Below are positions 8,861 through 18,312 of a stretch of DNA of 35,929 bases, one piece after another; the first letter of the stretch is position 1, and each line of letters begins with the position of its first letter. Source of the stretch: Senegalimassilia anaerobia JC110 (lineage in GTDB: Bacteria > Actinomycetota > Coriobacteriia > Coriobacteriales > Eggerthellaceae). Made by a program: the position numbers and the translations under genes. Location: NCBI RefSeq assembly GCF_000236865.1, contig NZ_HE611016.1, positions 467,716-503,644 of the forward strand, given 5' to 3'. The notes beneath the pieces are model-generated. The model saw only the letters and a list, made by a program, of their open reading frames with translations. It was not told the DNA's origin and ran no database searches.

Positions 8861-8900
8861 GCTGATGGATGAAGCTGGGTAAACGGCATCATCCATCAGC
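8861..8900 (+). terminator. Hairpin after the choline operon
   Basis: A perfect 12-bp inverted repeat (8861-8872 with 8889-8900) with a 16-nt loop begins 3 bases after the small gene's stop. No U-tract follows, so it may be a weak or factor-assisted terminator or an RNA-stabilising hairpin rather than a classical intrinsic terminator. Confidence 0.5.
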
Positions 8901-8974
8901 CGAAAAACGCACTCCATTTCATCCTTACTTCCTTACAATAAAAGTCGAAGGGAAACAAGGGCGAAAGGAGTCAT

Positions 8975-11539
8975 ATGTCACCATCAAAACGGTTCGCGAT
9001 CGCCGCCGCAATCGTAGCAGCAGCGGCGATCGCAATGCTTCCGTTATCGGCTTATGCCGATAAAGCAGAAGGAAGCAACGTAAACGAATCGCAGCCATTC
9101 ACTTCAAGTGTTTCACAAATAGGCGAATCAACTGCAATCTCTATTGCAATTGATTCGGCAAGCACACTTGTAGACAACGGAATTGCCGATACGATTAGCG
9201 TAAATGCCGCGATGACCTACAACGACGCCATAACGCGCAGCGTAAGCAGCGAAGCAGCCTTGAACACGCTAGCAAGCAACGAGTTTCAAGTTGACCTGCA
9301 AGATTACGGTCCATTTTCTGTGACCGTTGCGTATCTGAAAAACGGGCAAACGGTCAACAGCTCAACCTATTCCATCGGCATTTCCGCAAGCGAATACAAT
9401 CTCGCACCGCTGAGCGCCTCCTTCCCGGTAGTTCTTTACTCCCTTTCTTACTGGGATATCAGCACCTCTGATACAGGAAATGCCATCCCGTCAATCGTCA
9501 TGCTTGATAGGCCATCCGCGTACAACTGGGACAGTCTGCCGAGCGGTATGCATGCCATGCCTTTCCTCACCGCAGAGCAGAATAGAACCACCAGCAGCTG
9601 GCCGGCGTTCGCAGATTACGTTGCTGCGTTGTACCAAATCAACCCAAACGCGAAGTTCCACTTGTATGTCAACGACATCACCTGCTCTCTTGTGCATAGG
9701 ATGATATATGCAAACAAAATTCCAGAGGGCAATTATTCGATCACGCTTCTTTCCGACGGAACCGCGACCTACGTGTTCACCAATGATGCCTTTAACGTAT
9801 CGGATCCGGCTTCCAAAAATCAAACCCTCATTGATCAATGGAACAGCGCCAAAACTGCTGAATACAAAACTGGCACGGTATCAGCAGGCTATTCCGGCTA
9901 TCACGACCACTGGGACTCCATGTATGCGCTCTTGAGCATCGAGCCGGGAACGGAGTGGTGGATGACCAGAACTAATCTGTTCACCAGCGGAGACAACAAC
10001 GCTTTCGCAAGCACCATAGCGACCGATCCGGGCGTCAAGAAAAAGAACGTCGCAACGATGTTGAACGGCGTTTCCGCCAAGGGCGAGCAAACCGTGCAAG
10101 AGCTTAAAGCCCTGTACAATTTTAATGATGGCTACTTCACTGATGCCGAAGCTCAAGGCAAAAAGGCAATGATGCTGTTAGGGACCTATGTTTACCTTGA
10201 AAAAGACTTCGAAGAATACGCTAGCCTAACTGAAACCATGTTTGGCGACGGGTACAAATATTATTACAAGGGCCACCCAAACACGCCGACGGCGCTCTGG
10301 CCTGAAAAACAGCGGCAGCTAGATCTTCTGGATATCGAAGACATAGACTCTTCGGTTGCCGCTGAATTAATCCTGTTCTTCAATCCTTCGCTTAACCTGT
10401 CCGGCTACAGCTCAAGCACGTATAACTCCACCACGGCAGATGCAGCAGGTGGGTTATGGGGGCAAACGAAAGCGCAGGCGCTCTCCCCTACTAGCTCCAT
10501 CGATTATTCAATTATGGACTGGTTCGCCACGCCGATAAGCAACTCTCAGAACTCTGCATATCAATCATTGTGCGCACCGGGCGAATCTAGTTACTTGGTT
10601 GAGTTCTCCGATAGCATTCTGCAAACTGCCGATTACAACTTTGCAGTCTATTCGTACACGAGAAACACCCTCTCTTATTACAAGACCACTAGCGAAGGTA
10701 CCTACAAACTGGTCAGAACCAAGACCGGAGATTCGACTGTAAAATGGGAAGGTTCCTCGCCCGATACCTGGGTTCCTTACGTTAACGGCAAGATCGTCGA
10801 CAATGGATGGGTCCTCGACAACGGTTCATGGTATCTCATGAGCAATGGAAAGTTGCAGATAGGCTGGGCCCTCAAAGATGGCGAATGGTATTTCTTCAAT
10901 ACTACCGGAATCATGCAAAGAGGATGGCAGCAAATCAATGGCATCTGGTATCTATTGAATACCAATGGAACAATGAAAACAGGATGGAGCAACCTTAACG
11001 ACAATTGGTATTGGCTCGACCAAAGTGGAGCAATGCAAACGAACTGGGCTTTAATCGACGGTAGTTGGTACTGGTTCAACAATTCAGGCGAAATGGCCAC
11101 CGGATGGAACGCGATTAACGGCACCTGGTATCTATTCGATGATAGCGGCGCCATGCAAACCGGTTGGAAGCTCGCATCGGGTAATTGGTATTACCTAGCG
11201 GATAGCGGAGCAATGCAAACCGGTTGGATGCTAGACAGTGGCGTTTGGTACTACCTAAACGCATCGGGCGCAATGGCCAGAGATTGGACGAGGATCGGCA
11301 ACGATTGGTACTACTTCGATGGTTCAGGTGCAATGCAAACCGGCTGGCAGCTTATTGATGGAAGCTGGTATTACCTCAATTCGTCTGGAACAATGGTTGC
11401 CTCTCAATGGGTCGGAAACTATTACTTGCTTAGCAACGGCGCTATGGCAACTAATCAGTGGATCGGCAAGTACCATGTTGACGAAAACGGAAAGTGGGAC
11501 GCAACGGATGCAACCCACAACACGCAGCAAGCTGCATAA
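8975..11539 (+). CDS. Secreted choline-binding protein with GT80 sialyltransferase-like domain
   Basis: An 854-residue exported protein; the ATG at 8975 follows AAAGGAG. Residues 1-29 are a signal peptide (MSPSKRFAIAAAIVAA..., cleavage near AYA-DK). Residues of about 40-145 look like an Ig-type beta-sandwich. Residues of about 155-490 resemble, from memory, the GT80 sialyltransferases of Pasteurella and Photobacterium: strand plus LSDGT at 259-263 (family YDDGS), YKYYYKGHP ending at His434-Pro435 (family YFKGHP), and a Ser-rich motif at 479-481 (family ASSLYFS), in the right order and spacing. The first acidic residue of the DDG motif is Ser here, so activity is uncertain. From Trp599 to about 840 there are about twelve choline-binding repeats. 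An extracellular nucleotide-sugar transferase would be odd, since CMP-sialic acid is not expected outside; a lectin, trans-sialidase-like or degenerate role is possible. Confidence 0.85.
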   Translation: MSPSKRFAIAAAIVAAAAIAMLPLSAYADKAEGSNVNESQPFTSSVSQIGESTAISIAIDSASTLVDNGIADTISVNAAMTYNDAITRSVSSEAALNTLASNEFQVDLQDYGPFSVTVAYLKNGQTVNSSTYSIGISASEYNLAPLSASFPVVLYSLSYWDISTSDTGNAIPSIVMLDRPSAYNWDSLPSGMHAMPFLTAEQNRTTSSWPAFADYVAALYQINPNAKFHLYVNDITCSLVHRMIYANKIPEGNYSITLLSDGTATYVFTNDAFNVSDPASKNQTLIDQWNSAKTAEYKTGTVSAGYSGYHDHWDSMYALLSIEPGTEWWMTRTNLFTSGDNNAFASTIATDPGVKKKNVATMLNGVSAKGEQTVQELKALYNFNDGYFTDAEAQGKKAMMLLGTYVYLEKDFEEYASLTETMFGDGYKYYYKGHPNTPTALWPEKQRQLDLLDIEDIDSSVAAELILFFNPSLNLSGYSSSTYNSTTADAAGGLWGQTKAQALSPTSSIDYSIMDWFATPISNSQNSAYQSLCAPGESSYLVEFSDSILQTADYNFAVYSYTRNTLSYYKTTSEGTYKLVRTKTGDSTVKWEGSSPDTWVPYVNGKIVDNGWVLDNGSWYLMSNGKLQIGWALKDGEWYFFNTTGIMQRGWQQINGIWYLLNTNGTMKTGWSNLNDNWYWLDQSGAMQTNWALIDGSWYWFNNSGEMATGWNAINGTWYLFDDSGAMQTGWKLASGNWYYLADSGAMQTGWMLDSGVWYYLNASGAMARDWTRIGNDWYYFDGSGAMQTGWQLIDGSWYYLNSSGTMVASQWVGNYYLLSNGAMATNQWIGKYHVDENGKWDATDATHNTQQAA
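10769..11500 (+). repeat. Tandem choline/cell-wall-binding repeats
   Basis: About twelve in-frame 20-codon units with the W-Y-Y/W, GAMQTGW consensus close the 854-residue protein. The last two units are shortened (QWVGNYYLLSNGAMATNQW), as is also seen at the end of the repeats in the 1245-residue protein. Confidence 0.8.
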
Positions 11540-11608
11540 CGGTTTATGGCTCATTTGGTCCATATTGGCGCATGTAAGAGCTAACGTCCTTTGAGTACGC
11601 CTGACACC

Positions 11609-11649
11609 GCAACCCCCGGCTATCGGAGCAATCCAATGCCGGGGGTTGC
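11609..11649. terminator. Terminator between convergent genes
   Basis: A GC-rich 12-bp inverted repeat (11609-11620 with 11638-11649) with a 17-nt loop is followed by TTATGCTTCTT on the plus strand. It lies 70 bases after the repeat protein and 78 bases beyond the end of the converging membrane-protein gene. Confidence 0.75.
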
Positions 11650-11726
11650 TTATGCTTCTTCAAAGTGCATGACCGCATGCCACATCACGTGCAAGCATTT
11701 CCGCAATAAAACACTGTCTGGCAAAG

Positions 11727-13805
11727 CTATACAGCAGTAATTCGGTACAGCCGCATATCGTCTTGCTCTAAAACCACTTCAAAGCCAGGGGTGTCGTCGC
11801 GTATGGCGTCGATGCCCTTCCATTTTGTTCCACCCTCATACGTAAACAGATACTTGCGATCAAGATACGGCTCACCTTGGTCAAGCTGGATAACGTAAGT
11901 TGCGCCAATCGCCCGCACGGCATCCTTGACGTCGTCGTCATCGGCGATTCGGTATAAATCATCCCTGATGGTTTTGCTTTCGGGCTTTTCGTCGGGGATA
12001 TCATATTCGCGCGTATAGCGATAATAAATCCTCAACCCATCAGCAGCAAACGCAAACGCAGACCCGTCGTCGGGAACGTTTATCACAAGGGCATTTGGTT
12101 CGATGAGAGTCTTGACCCGCTGAACAAATTGTTTCTCGTTTGCATCGTACACAGCAGGTCCGCTGTTCACGGCCCGTATACCTTCAGCAACCGTCTTGAA
12201 GGCGACATCACCTGACTGAGAGCAAGGTGCTGCGACTCCAGGATAAACCGTTGCCGCAACAAGCATTGCAGCCATTACGAGTGCACCTACCCGTTTGCAA
12301 TTCGAGCTCACGGTCAAACGAGTTAATCTGCTAACCAGCTTCAAGAGCAAATGTGCCAATGCCCACAAACCAAAACTTGCCAACACCATGCCGACAAGTG
12401 AAGCCATGGCGCCACATCGCCAGGGATCCGTATACCAAAAGCCTCCAAGGATGTGTTGCAAAGGCCCATCGGAATACGAGTCGACAACGTAAATCGCGAA
12501 AGCAAAGGCATAAGAAAATGAAACCCACAGATATTTACGGTAGATCAATGTTGCCGCGGCCCCAAACAGCACCAGAAACGCCAGCACGATTTGCGAGCCA
12601 TCTGCCATAAAGCCAAGGACCAAAGCATCCTCTATTGCTTCGTGCCGCGTAAATTGAGCAGGCCACTCATGCTGCACAACGGGTTGCAGGAATGGAGCGT
12701 GATAGCACGTCATCCATATTGCAGCAATGCTGACAAGCGCAAGCAAGGCGAATGCGATTCGAAGGCAGACAGCACCCTGATGGTTTTTCAGCCTCTTGAA
12801 ATACAGAGGAATCTGAGAAGCCTTCCAGATACAGAAAGGAGACAAGATGACCGCTAACGTAAACACTGCATTTGGTTGCGTAAAAGCCAGTGAGCATAGA
12901 GAGACGGCAAATAGACAACCTGAAATCACCCGGTCTTTTGCTGATGCATTCTCCCCCAGAAGCAAAAGGAACAAGGCCACGGAACCATGGACCATGCTGA
13001 ACGCAGAAAGATTCGGATACAAAGGGCCAAAATACAAAAACATCCAAGGGAACGCAGAGAATACCATCATGCACGCCGCACCGGCAAACACAACGTGCTT
13101 GCTCCCATCAAAAGCTACACGCATAAACAGAAAGACGCTTGACGGGAACACCAACGCAACGAATACGAAATTAGCCACATTTTCCGCAAATGCAGCTGAA
13201 ACCCCTGTAGCGGTAGCGGCCAAAGCAGCAATCGAATACCAAGCAGTCGGGTAAAACCCACCAGCTGGCAAAGGCGCAATGGCTAAATCGTCCGCCGACG
13301 AATACAAAGAGCTAGAAAAGGGCGACCAAATACCCGAACGTACGAAACTTTGAATCGAGCCAAGGTGACTGATATTGTCGTATTCCTGGGCATAATTATC
13401 CGGAGATCCTAGAAACCAAATAAACAAAATGGAAGAGACTGCAACTCCAACAGCGAGATACCCGATAAGGGTCAGAGTATCTGTGCTTATCCTGGGAAAA
13501 CGAGACGAACGGCCCCATTCTGAAAGACCCAATCGAAGAGATTTACTGTGGGTGCTTTTGCGAGCCCCACAAGCGAACAAAATCACCGAGACGACCAAAT
13601 AGGGCAGGAACAAAGATACCCAAGAAGAAGGGATGCCGAACTGCGCATACAGCAAGCCGAGAAGAACGTAGACCGCAACCGAGATTAACGGAGCGCTTGA
13701 AACTGCAACGATTCCATCAATCCGAAAACCACGCAGTAAAAGATACGACGGCAGGAACAACGACAATGCGACGATAACCGCTGCTATAAAAAACAAACCC
13801 CACAT
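11727..13805 (-). CDS. DUF6541-type polytopic membrane protein, putative glycan-assembly GT-C
   Basis: A 692-residue protein with about 13 hydrophobic segments and a soluble C-terminal part of about 130 residues. It looks like the DUF6541 family, often found in actinobacterial polysaccharide loci and thought to be GT-C-like. An extracytoplasmic loop with DNISHLGSIQSFVRSGIWSPF resembles the acidic first loop of such enzymes. I chose the ATG at 13805 because AAGGAAGG lies 7 bases upstream; an in-frame TTG at 13838 would add 11 polar residues with no better site. The C-terminal soluble domain (VPDDGSAFAFAADG) should face the outside. Function in transferring or polymerising lipid-linked sugars is inferred from family and context. 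Confidence 0.75.
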   Translation of the reverse strand: MWGLFFIAAVIVALSLFLPSYLLLRGFRIDGIVAVSSAPLISVAVYVLLGLLYAQFGIPSSWVSLFLPYLVVSVILFACGARKSTHSKSLRLGLSEWGRSSRFPRISTDTLTLIGYLAVGVAVSSILFIWFLGSPDNYAQEYDNISHLGSIQSFVRSGIWSPFSSSLYSSADDLAIAPLPAGGFYPTAWYSIAALAATATGVSAAFAENVANFVFVALVFPSSVFLFMRVAFDGSKHVVFAGAACMMVFSAFPWMFLYFGPLYPNLSAFSMVHGSVALFLLLLGENASAKDRVISGCLFAVSLCSLAFTQPNAVFTLAVILSPFCIWKASQIPLYFKRLKNHQGAVCLRIAFALLALVSIAAIWMTCYHAPFLQPVVQHEWPAQFTRHEAIEDALVLGFMADGSQIVLAFLVLFGAAATLIYRKYLWVSFSYAFAFAIYVVDSYSDGPLQHILGGFWYTDPWRCGAMASLVGMVLASFGLWALAHLLLKLVSRLTRLTVSSNCKRVGALVMAAMLVAATVYPGVAAPCSQSGDVAFKTVAEGIRAVNSGPAVYDANEKQFVQRVKTLIEPNALVINVPDDGSAFAFAADGLRIYYRYTREYDIPDEKPESKTIRDDLYRIADDDDVKDAVRAIGATYVIQLDQGEPYLDRKYLFTYEGGTKWKGIDAIRDDTPGFEVVLEQDDMRLYRITAV

Positions 13806-13837
13806 GGGAAAGCCTTCCTTATGGTGATTAACAAGCA

Positions 13838-13854
13838 AACGTATATTTTACGTT
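13838..13854. promoter_or_regulatory. Short palindrome in a divergent intergenic region
   Basis: AACGTA-TATTT-TACGTT is a perfect 6+5+6 inverted repeat lying between the divergent DUF6541 gene and the GT2 gene at 13924. It is AT-rich at the centre and of operator size. No regulator can be named. Confidence 0.3.
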
Positions 13855-13923
13855 ATGATGGGGCTAGTTTGGTAAATTACCGACTGATTGCGCCTTAAAT
13901 AACGCAAGAGGAAAAGGACGAAC

Positions 13924-15033
13924 ATGAGCGAATCGCTTGTATCGGTTATCGTGCCGATTTACAACGCAGGCCCCTATCTGGAGCAATGTCTTAACAGCAT
14001 CACAGGGCAGACGCACAAGGAACTCGAAATCATCTTGCTCAACGATGGCAGCACCGACGACTCGCTGTCCGTCATGCAACGCTACGCAACCTCGGATGAG
14101 CGCATTAAGATCATCGACAAGCAAAACCAGGGCTACGGCGCCACATGCAACCGCGGGCTTGCTGAGGCTACGGGCACGTGGATTTCCATCGTGGAACCCG
14201 ATGACTGGATTGAATCGAACATGTACAAAGACATGCTGACATTCGCGAAAAAGTTCGCCGACGAGGGCACGCCACTTGACATCGTAAAGACGCCGTACTG
14301 GCGCATTTGGATGCCCGACACCAAACAACAGCGCAAGCTGAACTGCAGCTACAAAAACCGCATTCATCCCGATCATCAACCGTTCGCAATCGCAGACGCA
14401 GCGCACTTGCTATGCCACCATCCATCCATTTGGTCAGCCATCTATCGCAAGTCATTCCTTGATGAGCACAGAATCAGATTCAAAGAGATTCCTGGTGCCG
14501 GCTGGGCCGACAACCCCTTCTTGGTGGAAACGCTGTGCCAAACCGACCGCATCGGTTATTTCGACACCGCCTATTACTGCTATCGCGAAGAGACTCCCGA
14601 GAAGTCCAAGAACTTCGCTCACACGAACACGTTGCTGCCGCTTGAGCGCTGGAACGATATGATGGACGTCCTAGAACGCCTGAACGTTACCGATGAGCAC
14701 ATCCTACGCTCGCACAACAGCCGTGGGTTCACGTATCTGTCGGGCATCATCGAGGAAGTCGACCTCACGCATGACGATGTGCGCGAAGCCGCTAAGCACA
14801 TGTTTGAGCGCATGGATGCAAACTTGGTATTCACAGACAACGAGGTATCTCCCGGCATGAAGCGTCTGTACGCAGGCCTGCGCGGCATCCCCTGCCCCAA
14901 GATCAACCCCCTCCCCCACATGGCAGGATTAGTTGGCCAAGGCGTATACAACCTCAAGAACACTGGACTGGTAAACACTTTCTTCGCTACAAAGAACTAC
15001 CTAGTAAAACGAAGCAGGCGCGAAGGAAAATAG
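13924..15033 (+). CDS. Glycosyltransferase family 2
   Basis: A 369-residue cytoplasmic GT-A enzyme. The N-terminal half has the GT2 pattern: VSVIVPIYNAGPYLEQCLNS at residues 5-24, NDGSTDDS near 40, and VEPDDWIE as the DXD-like metal site near residue 91. The remaining part is the variable acceptor-binding region. It should transfer one sugar onto a growing lipid-linked glycan; donor and acceptor cannot be read from sequence. AGAGGAAAAGG precedes the ATG. It is a single-gene unit with its own terminator, divergent from the DUF6541 gene. It is about the same length as the GT2 encoded at 31413. Confidence 0.9.
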   Translation: MSESLVSVIVPIYNAGPYLEQCLNSITGQTHKELEIILLNDGSTDDSLSVMQRYATSDERIKIIDKQNQGYGATCNRGLAEATGTWISIVEPDDWIESNMYKDMLTFAKKFADEGTPLDIVKTPYWRIWMPDTKQQRKLNCSYKNRIHPDHQPFAIADAAHLLCHHPSIWSAIYRKSFLDEHRIRFKEIPGAGWADNPFLVETLCQTDRIGYFDTAYYCYREETPEKSKNFAHTNTLLPLERWNDMMDVLERLNVTDEHILRSHNSRGFTYLSGIIEEVDLTHDDVREAAKHMFERMDANLVFTDNEVSPGMKRLYAGLRGIPCPKINPLPHMAGLVGQGVYNLKNTGLVNTFFATKNYLVKRSRREGK

Positions 15034-15069
15034 TATGATGGGCCTCGTTTTTAAACGAGGCCCATCATA
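15034..15069. terminator. Long terminator hairpin
   Basis: A perfect 17-bp inverted repeat (15034-15050 with 15053-15069) begins at the GT2 stop codon. It contains T and A runs at the loop and is AT-rich at its base, so it can act in both directions between the converging GT2 and flippase genes. Confidence 0.85.
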
Positions 15070-15114
15070 TCTACCTTTATTAATATAAAACGACTCTAAT
15101 CAATGAGCGAAATC

Positions 15115-16344
15115 TCACATTTGAGTCTTTGCGTTTTTCAGCAGTTTCACCAATAAATATACTGAACCTACGCCATAAGCCGCAATACCAGCAAAGCTAA
15201 CCCCATTCATATCAAACTGATTCACAAGTAAATATGTTGCTGGAATCGTACAAACAAAAGAAAGCGCATTTCCAATAAAATTCCCTTTAAAATCTCTCTC
15301 AACGATCAGCAAGTCGCTAAGGAACCATAAAAATGCCGTGATAACCGTACATGCAATCATTGGCTGGAGCAAATATACATAAGGTCGAATACCATCGCCA
15401 TACAATAAAGCAAGCCCCCATTCTCCAAAAAAAGTAAATAGCAGTTCGCAAATAAGAGCAATCAGCACAATCCCCGAAGAGACTTTGATAAGAAGAGAAA
15501 CGAATCCCTTGTAACTTTTATCGGAATAGAAACGAGAAAACTCCCCTAGTAAAGGAGTGTATAGATACGTCGCACCCATTTGAACAATCACCACGGGCGA
15601 AGCAACCGAAGCATAAATACCCAAGAACTCATCGCCAAACGTAACGCTCAAATACTGTCGGGGAATTGTAAGCACAGCACTGCACATAATTGCAGCGATC
15701 ACGGCAGGCAGGCATTTAATAAGTAAGTGCGCAAAAACTTGAGCGTTGAACTGAGGAGACAAAGCCTCGAATTGGCCAGCCTTAGACCTATCAAAGAAAA
15801 CTGCAACGGGTAACGTAACAACGATTGTGGAGAACAAGCTGAGCTCTAGGTTAGAAGTAAATGCCATGCATACCGTGAACGAGAACAGTGTTAGCAGCCC
15901 TCTTAAGATCTGCGATTTCCCAATATAATCCATACGCATATGTTGCTGATCAACACCATGCATAACGTCAATAATAATATCGACAGCCTTATAAGCTATA
16001 TAAATTGAGATGGAAGGCAGAGCTCCCGGCTGGCAAGTGCAGGCAGCGTATATCATGCAGCCAGCAAATGCCAGGAACACAGTCACAAACCTAAAGCCCA
16101 TATATAGGCCCGCGGAATACTTATGATCGACATCTGAAACTTGAATCGTTCTCATTTTGTATACTGCGAAAGGCGTAAAAATGTTACCAATCGACATAGC
16201 TAGCGAAAGTAAACCCGCAGCGGTGTAATTAGCGCTCAGACGTACCACAATCACCGTCAGCAGCCACTGACAGGCAAGATACACTATGGAACCAATCGAG
16301 TTCCATAGCATGTTTTGTTTAAGTGACAGCGCGTTATCGCTCAT
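15115..16344 (-). CDS. Wzx-type polysaccharide flippase (MOP superfamily)
   Basis: A 409-residue membrane protein with about 12 predicted helices and the N-terminal pattern of O-unit flippases (LKQNMLWNSIGSIVYLACQW). Such proteins move undecaprenyl-diphosphate-linked repeat units across the membrane. The ATG at 16344 follows GGATGGG. It is transcribed divergently from the GT2 gene at 16402 with only 57 bases between them. A flippase together with a separate ABC exporter in the same locus suggests two glycan products, or one polymer plus a side-chain precursor. No Wzy polymerase is obvious in the window. Confidence 0.8.
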   Translation of the reverse strand: MSDNALSLKQNMLWNSIGSIVYLACQWLLTVIVVRLSANYTAAGLLSLAMSIGNIFTPFAVYKMRTIQVSDVDHKYSAGLYMGFRFVTVFLAFAGCMIYAACTCQPGALPSISIYIAYKAVDIIIDVMHGVDQQHMRMDYIGKSQILRGLLTLFSFTVCMAFTSNLELSLFSTIVVTLPVAVFFDRSKAGQFEALSPQFNAQVFAHLLIKCLPAVIAAIMCSAVLTIPRQYLSVTFGDEFLGIYASVASPVVIVQMGATYLYTPLLGEFSRFYSDKSYKGFVSLLIKVSSGIVLIALICELLFTFFGEWGLALLYGDGIRPYVYLLQPMIACTVITAFLWFLSDLLIVERDFKGNFIGNALSFVCTIPATYLLVNQFDMNGVSFAGIAAYGVGSVYLLVKLLKNAKTQM

Positions 16345-16401
16345 TTTGTCCCATCCAATCAGATAGCATTAAAACCATTGTAGAAGACAAGGAAGGCCAA
16401 A

Positions 16402-17325
16402 ATGGAAGAAAACGTTTCCGTAATCATCTCCCTATACAAACCCAATAAGGTTTTCCTAGAAAAACAGTTGGAATCAATCAACAATCAAATCTGCGAAGAA
16501 AGCATCACGGTCTTTATACACGACGATTGTCCCGATGATGACAATTGGGAATCTTTCGCGCGGCAGCATCTGAGTAAGCACAAGGTGATTTACTACAAAT
16601 CCCCTGTTAACCTCGGCTATGTCAAAGCTTTTGAACATCTGGTGACGCTCGCCGATGGCGACTACGTAGCATTTTGCGATCAAGATGACGAATGGGAGCC
16701 GAACCGTGTAGCAAAAGGCGTTTCCGCATTGCGAGCTGGTTATGGATTGGCCGTTTGCGACAGAGCGATCATCGATGCTGACGGGAATATTGAGATCAAA
16801 AGCTGGAAAACCGCTCATCCCAAATCCATAGAATGCAATTGGGCAAGTGGCGATAACCTTACGATTCCAGCAGCTTTTCGCTGCTACGCGATCGGAATGG
16901 CGACTATGGCGAAAACCTCGCTCGTAAAACAGTTCACACCGTTTCCAACATGTACGGGGCATGATAAATGGATCGCCTTATGCGCAAGCGCCTGTGGCCC
17001 ATGCGCCTATATTAATGAGCCCCTGGTAAAATACCGTCGACACGGCAAAAACGTCACCGGATTATTTCATGGAATCGCTTGCAAAAATGATTGGTACACG
17101 GAGCGGGTAGAACCCAGTTTTGACCTAGCACAGGAGTTTGCAAAGCGTTTTCCTGATTGCAAGGAGGCGAAACAAATTCTGAATTTTGCGGAAGCGAGAC
17201 GCAATCGCAACCTGAGGGGATTAATAAAGCTCGCAAAATACGAGCCAACTCTTGCTACATTCGAAATCCTATTGCCATTCTTGCCTGATTCAATTTTCAA
17301 GCAGCTAATAAAAATGATGGGTTAA
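16402..17325 (+). CDS. Glycosyltransferase family 2, rhamnosyltransferase-like
   Basis: A 307-residue GT-A enzyme. VSVIISLYKPNKVFLEKQLES opens the fold, DDCPDDD and NLGYVKAFEHL follow, and FCDQDDEWEPNRV near residue 92 is the metal-binding motif. The FCDQDD-W-P-K/R form is common in GT2 rhamnosyltransferases of streptococcal-type loci, which fits the rmlABCD genes nearby, but the donor is inferred. AGGAAGG lies just upstream of the ATG. Confidence 0.85.
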   Translation: MEENVSVIISLYKPNKVFLEKQLESINNQICEESITVFIHDDCPDDDNWESFARQHLSKHKVIYYKSPVNLGYVKAFEHLVTLADGDYVAFCDQDDEWEPNRVAKGVSALRAGYGLAVCDRAIIDADGNIEIKSWKTAHPKSIECNWASGDNLTIPAAFRCYAIGMATMAKTSLVKQFTPFPTCTGHDKWIALCASACGPCAYINEPLVKYRRHGKNVTGLFHGIACKNDWYTERVEPSFDLAQEFAKRFPDCKEAKQILNFAEARRNRNLRGLIKLAKYEPTLATFEILLPFLPDSIFKQLIKMMG

Positions 17326-17337
17326 CAGCGTAAATGC

Positions 17338-17375
17338 AAAGGCGAATGACTGTATTGAATTAGTCATTCGCCTTT
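17338..17375. terminator. Bidirectional terminator
   Basis: A perfect 14-bp inverted repeat (17338-17351 with 17362-17375) with a 10-nt loop. The arms begin with AAA and end with TTT, giving a short U-tract either way. It separates the convergent GT2 and licD-like genes. Confidence 0.85.
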
Positions 17376-17385
17376 AAAACTACGA

Positions 17386-18219
17386 TTATCCAAACTCTAG
17401 CAACTTTGGCGCATGATTTCTTCTCAAGTGCTCAGGAGGAAGTTGATTCCATGTATCGCCATAAAGCGATTCCAGAAAACCAATCGGGTTTGCCGGTCCA
17501 AAAAACTCTTCCCCTTCAAAAATGATGGGCTTAGGCGGAAGCATCATTGTCTCAGGATAGGCTTTTGAAAGCGCATACGACATAACAAGAAGGCACTTAG
17601 CGTGATCATCAGTATTCGCACTTCTAGCTACCTCATCGAATTTTGCATTAATCGCCTCAGCCGAGAAGATACGCTTAACGACATAGTGAGCACATCGGCA
17701 TAAGACTTTCTCGATCGACCCAAGAACTCCTTGGTGAGGAACGACGATATGACCCGAGCAGCGAAGATAAGACAAACTTTGCCACAAAAAGCAGCAACGC
17801 CTTTGCTTTTTCTCTTGCGTCGCATTCGAGCTCAAAGCATCATATGGAAGCACATCGATGAATACGCCCATCTCAAATCCGGCATCCTCAGTTTCATCAT
17901 TTACAAACCGAGTTCCCTTCAGCATAACTTTGGTAAATTGAGCCGATTGGTACGGATTGTTCTCAGGGTTGGAAACGAGGTACCCATCACCAAGCTCATC
18001 TTGAGCAATAGCCACAAACCGATCATAATCCTCGCGTGGCATACCAATGTCGATATCATCATCCCATGGAATGAATCCTCCATGGCGAACGGCACCAAGA
18101 ACTGAACCTGAGTCTAAAAAGTAGGTAATGTCATTCTCTCGACAAACCTTATCAACATCCTTCAAAATGCCCAACTCAACAAGCTGGAGCTTCCTCAACA
18201 CCTTCGGGTCGTATTGCAT
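17386..18219 (-). CDS. LicD-family phosphocholine transferase
   Basis: A 277-residue protein with the LicD/fukutin-type signature at residues of about 38-60: GSVLGAVRHGGFIPWDDDIDIGM, with the catalytic-type Asp cluster DDDID. LicD proteins move phosphocholine from CDP-choline onto a sugar of a surface glycan, so this gene would complete the pathway begun by the LicC-LicA fusion and LicB about 10 kb away. I place the start at the ATG at 18219 with GGGAAAG upstream; the longer frame to 18297 adds a Cys-rich stretch that overlaps a hairpin and is unlikely to be coding. Confidence 0.88.
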   Translation of the reverse strand: MQYDPKVLRKLQLVELGILKDVDKVCRENDITYFLDSGSVLGAVRHGGFIPWDDDIDIGMPREDYDRFVAIAQDELGDGYLVSNPENNPYQSAQFTKVMLKGTRFVNDETEDAGFEMGVFIDVLPYDALSSNATQEKKQRRCCFLWQSLSYLRCSGHIVVPHQGVLGSIEKVLCRCAHYVVKRIFSAEAINAKFDEVARSANTDDHAKCLLVMSYALSKAYPETMMLPPKPIIFEGEEFFGPANPIGFLESLYGDTWNQLPPEHLRRNHAPKLLEFG

Positions 18220-18256
18220 GGCGCCCACTTTCCCATCAATTATTAGCCATGACACA

Positions 18257-18292
18257 ATTGGGCTGCTACGCCCCACAACGCAGCAGCCCAAT
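18257..18292 (-). terminator. Hairpin between rmlCD and licD-like gene
   Basis: A perfect 11-bp inverted repeat (18257-18267 with 18282-18292) encloses 14 nt just past the rmlCD stop on the minus strand. No strong U-tract follows, so partial termination or attenuation before the licD-like gene is possible. Confidence 0.5.
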
Positions 18293-18312
18293 AGCAAATC
18301 ATCAATCGCAGG

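Noticed and set aside
18220-18297. Upstream extension of the licD-like frame
   Set aside because: It crosses an 11-bp inverted repeat and adds residues unlike LicD proteins.
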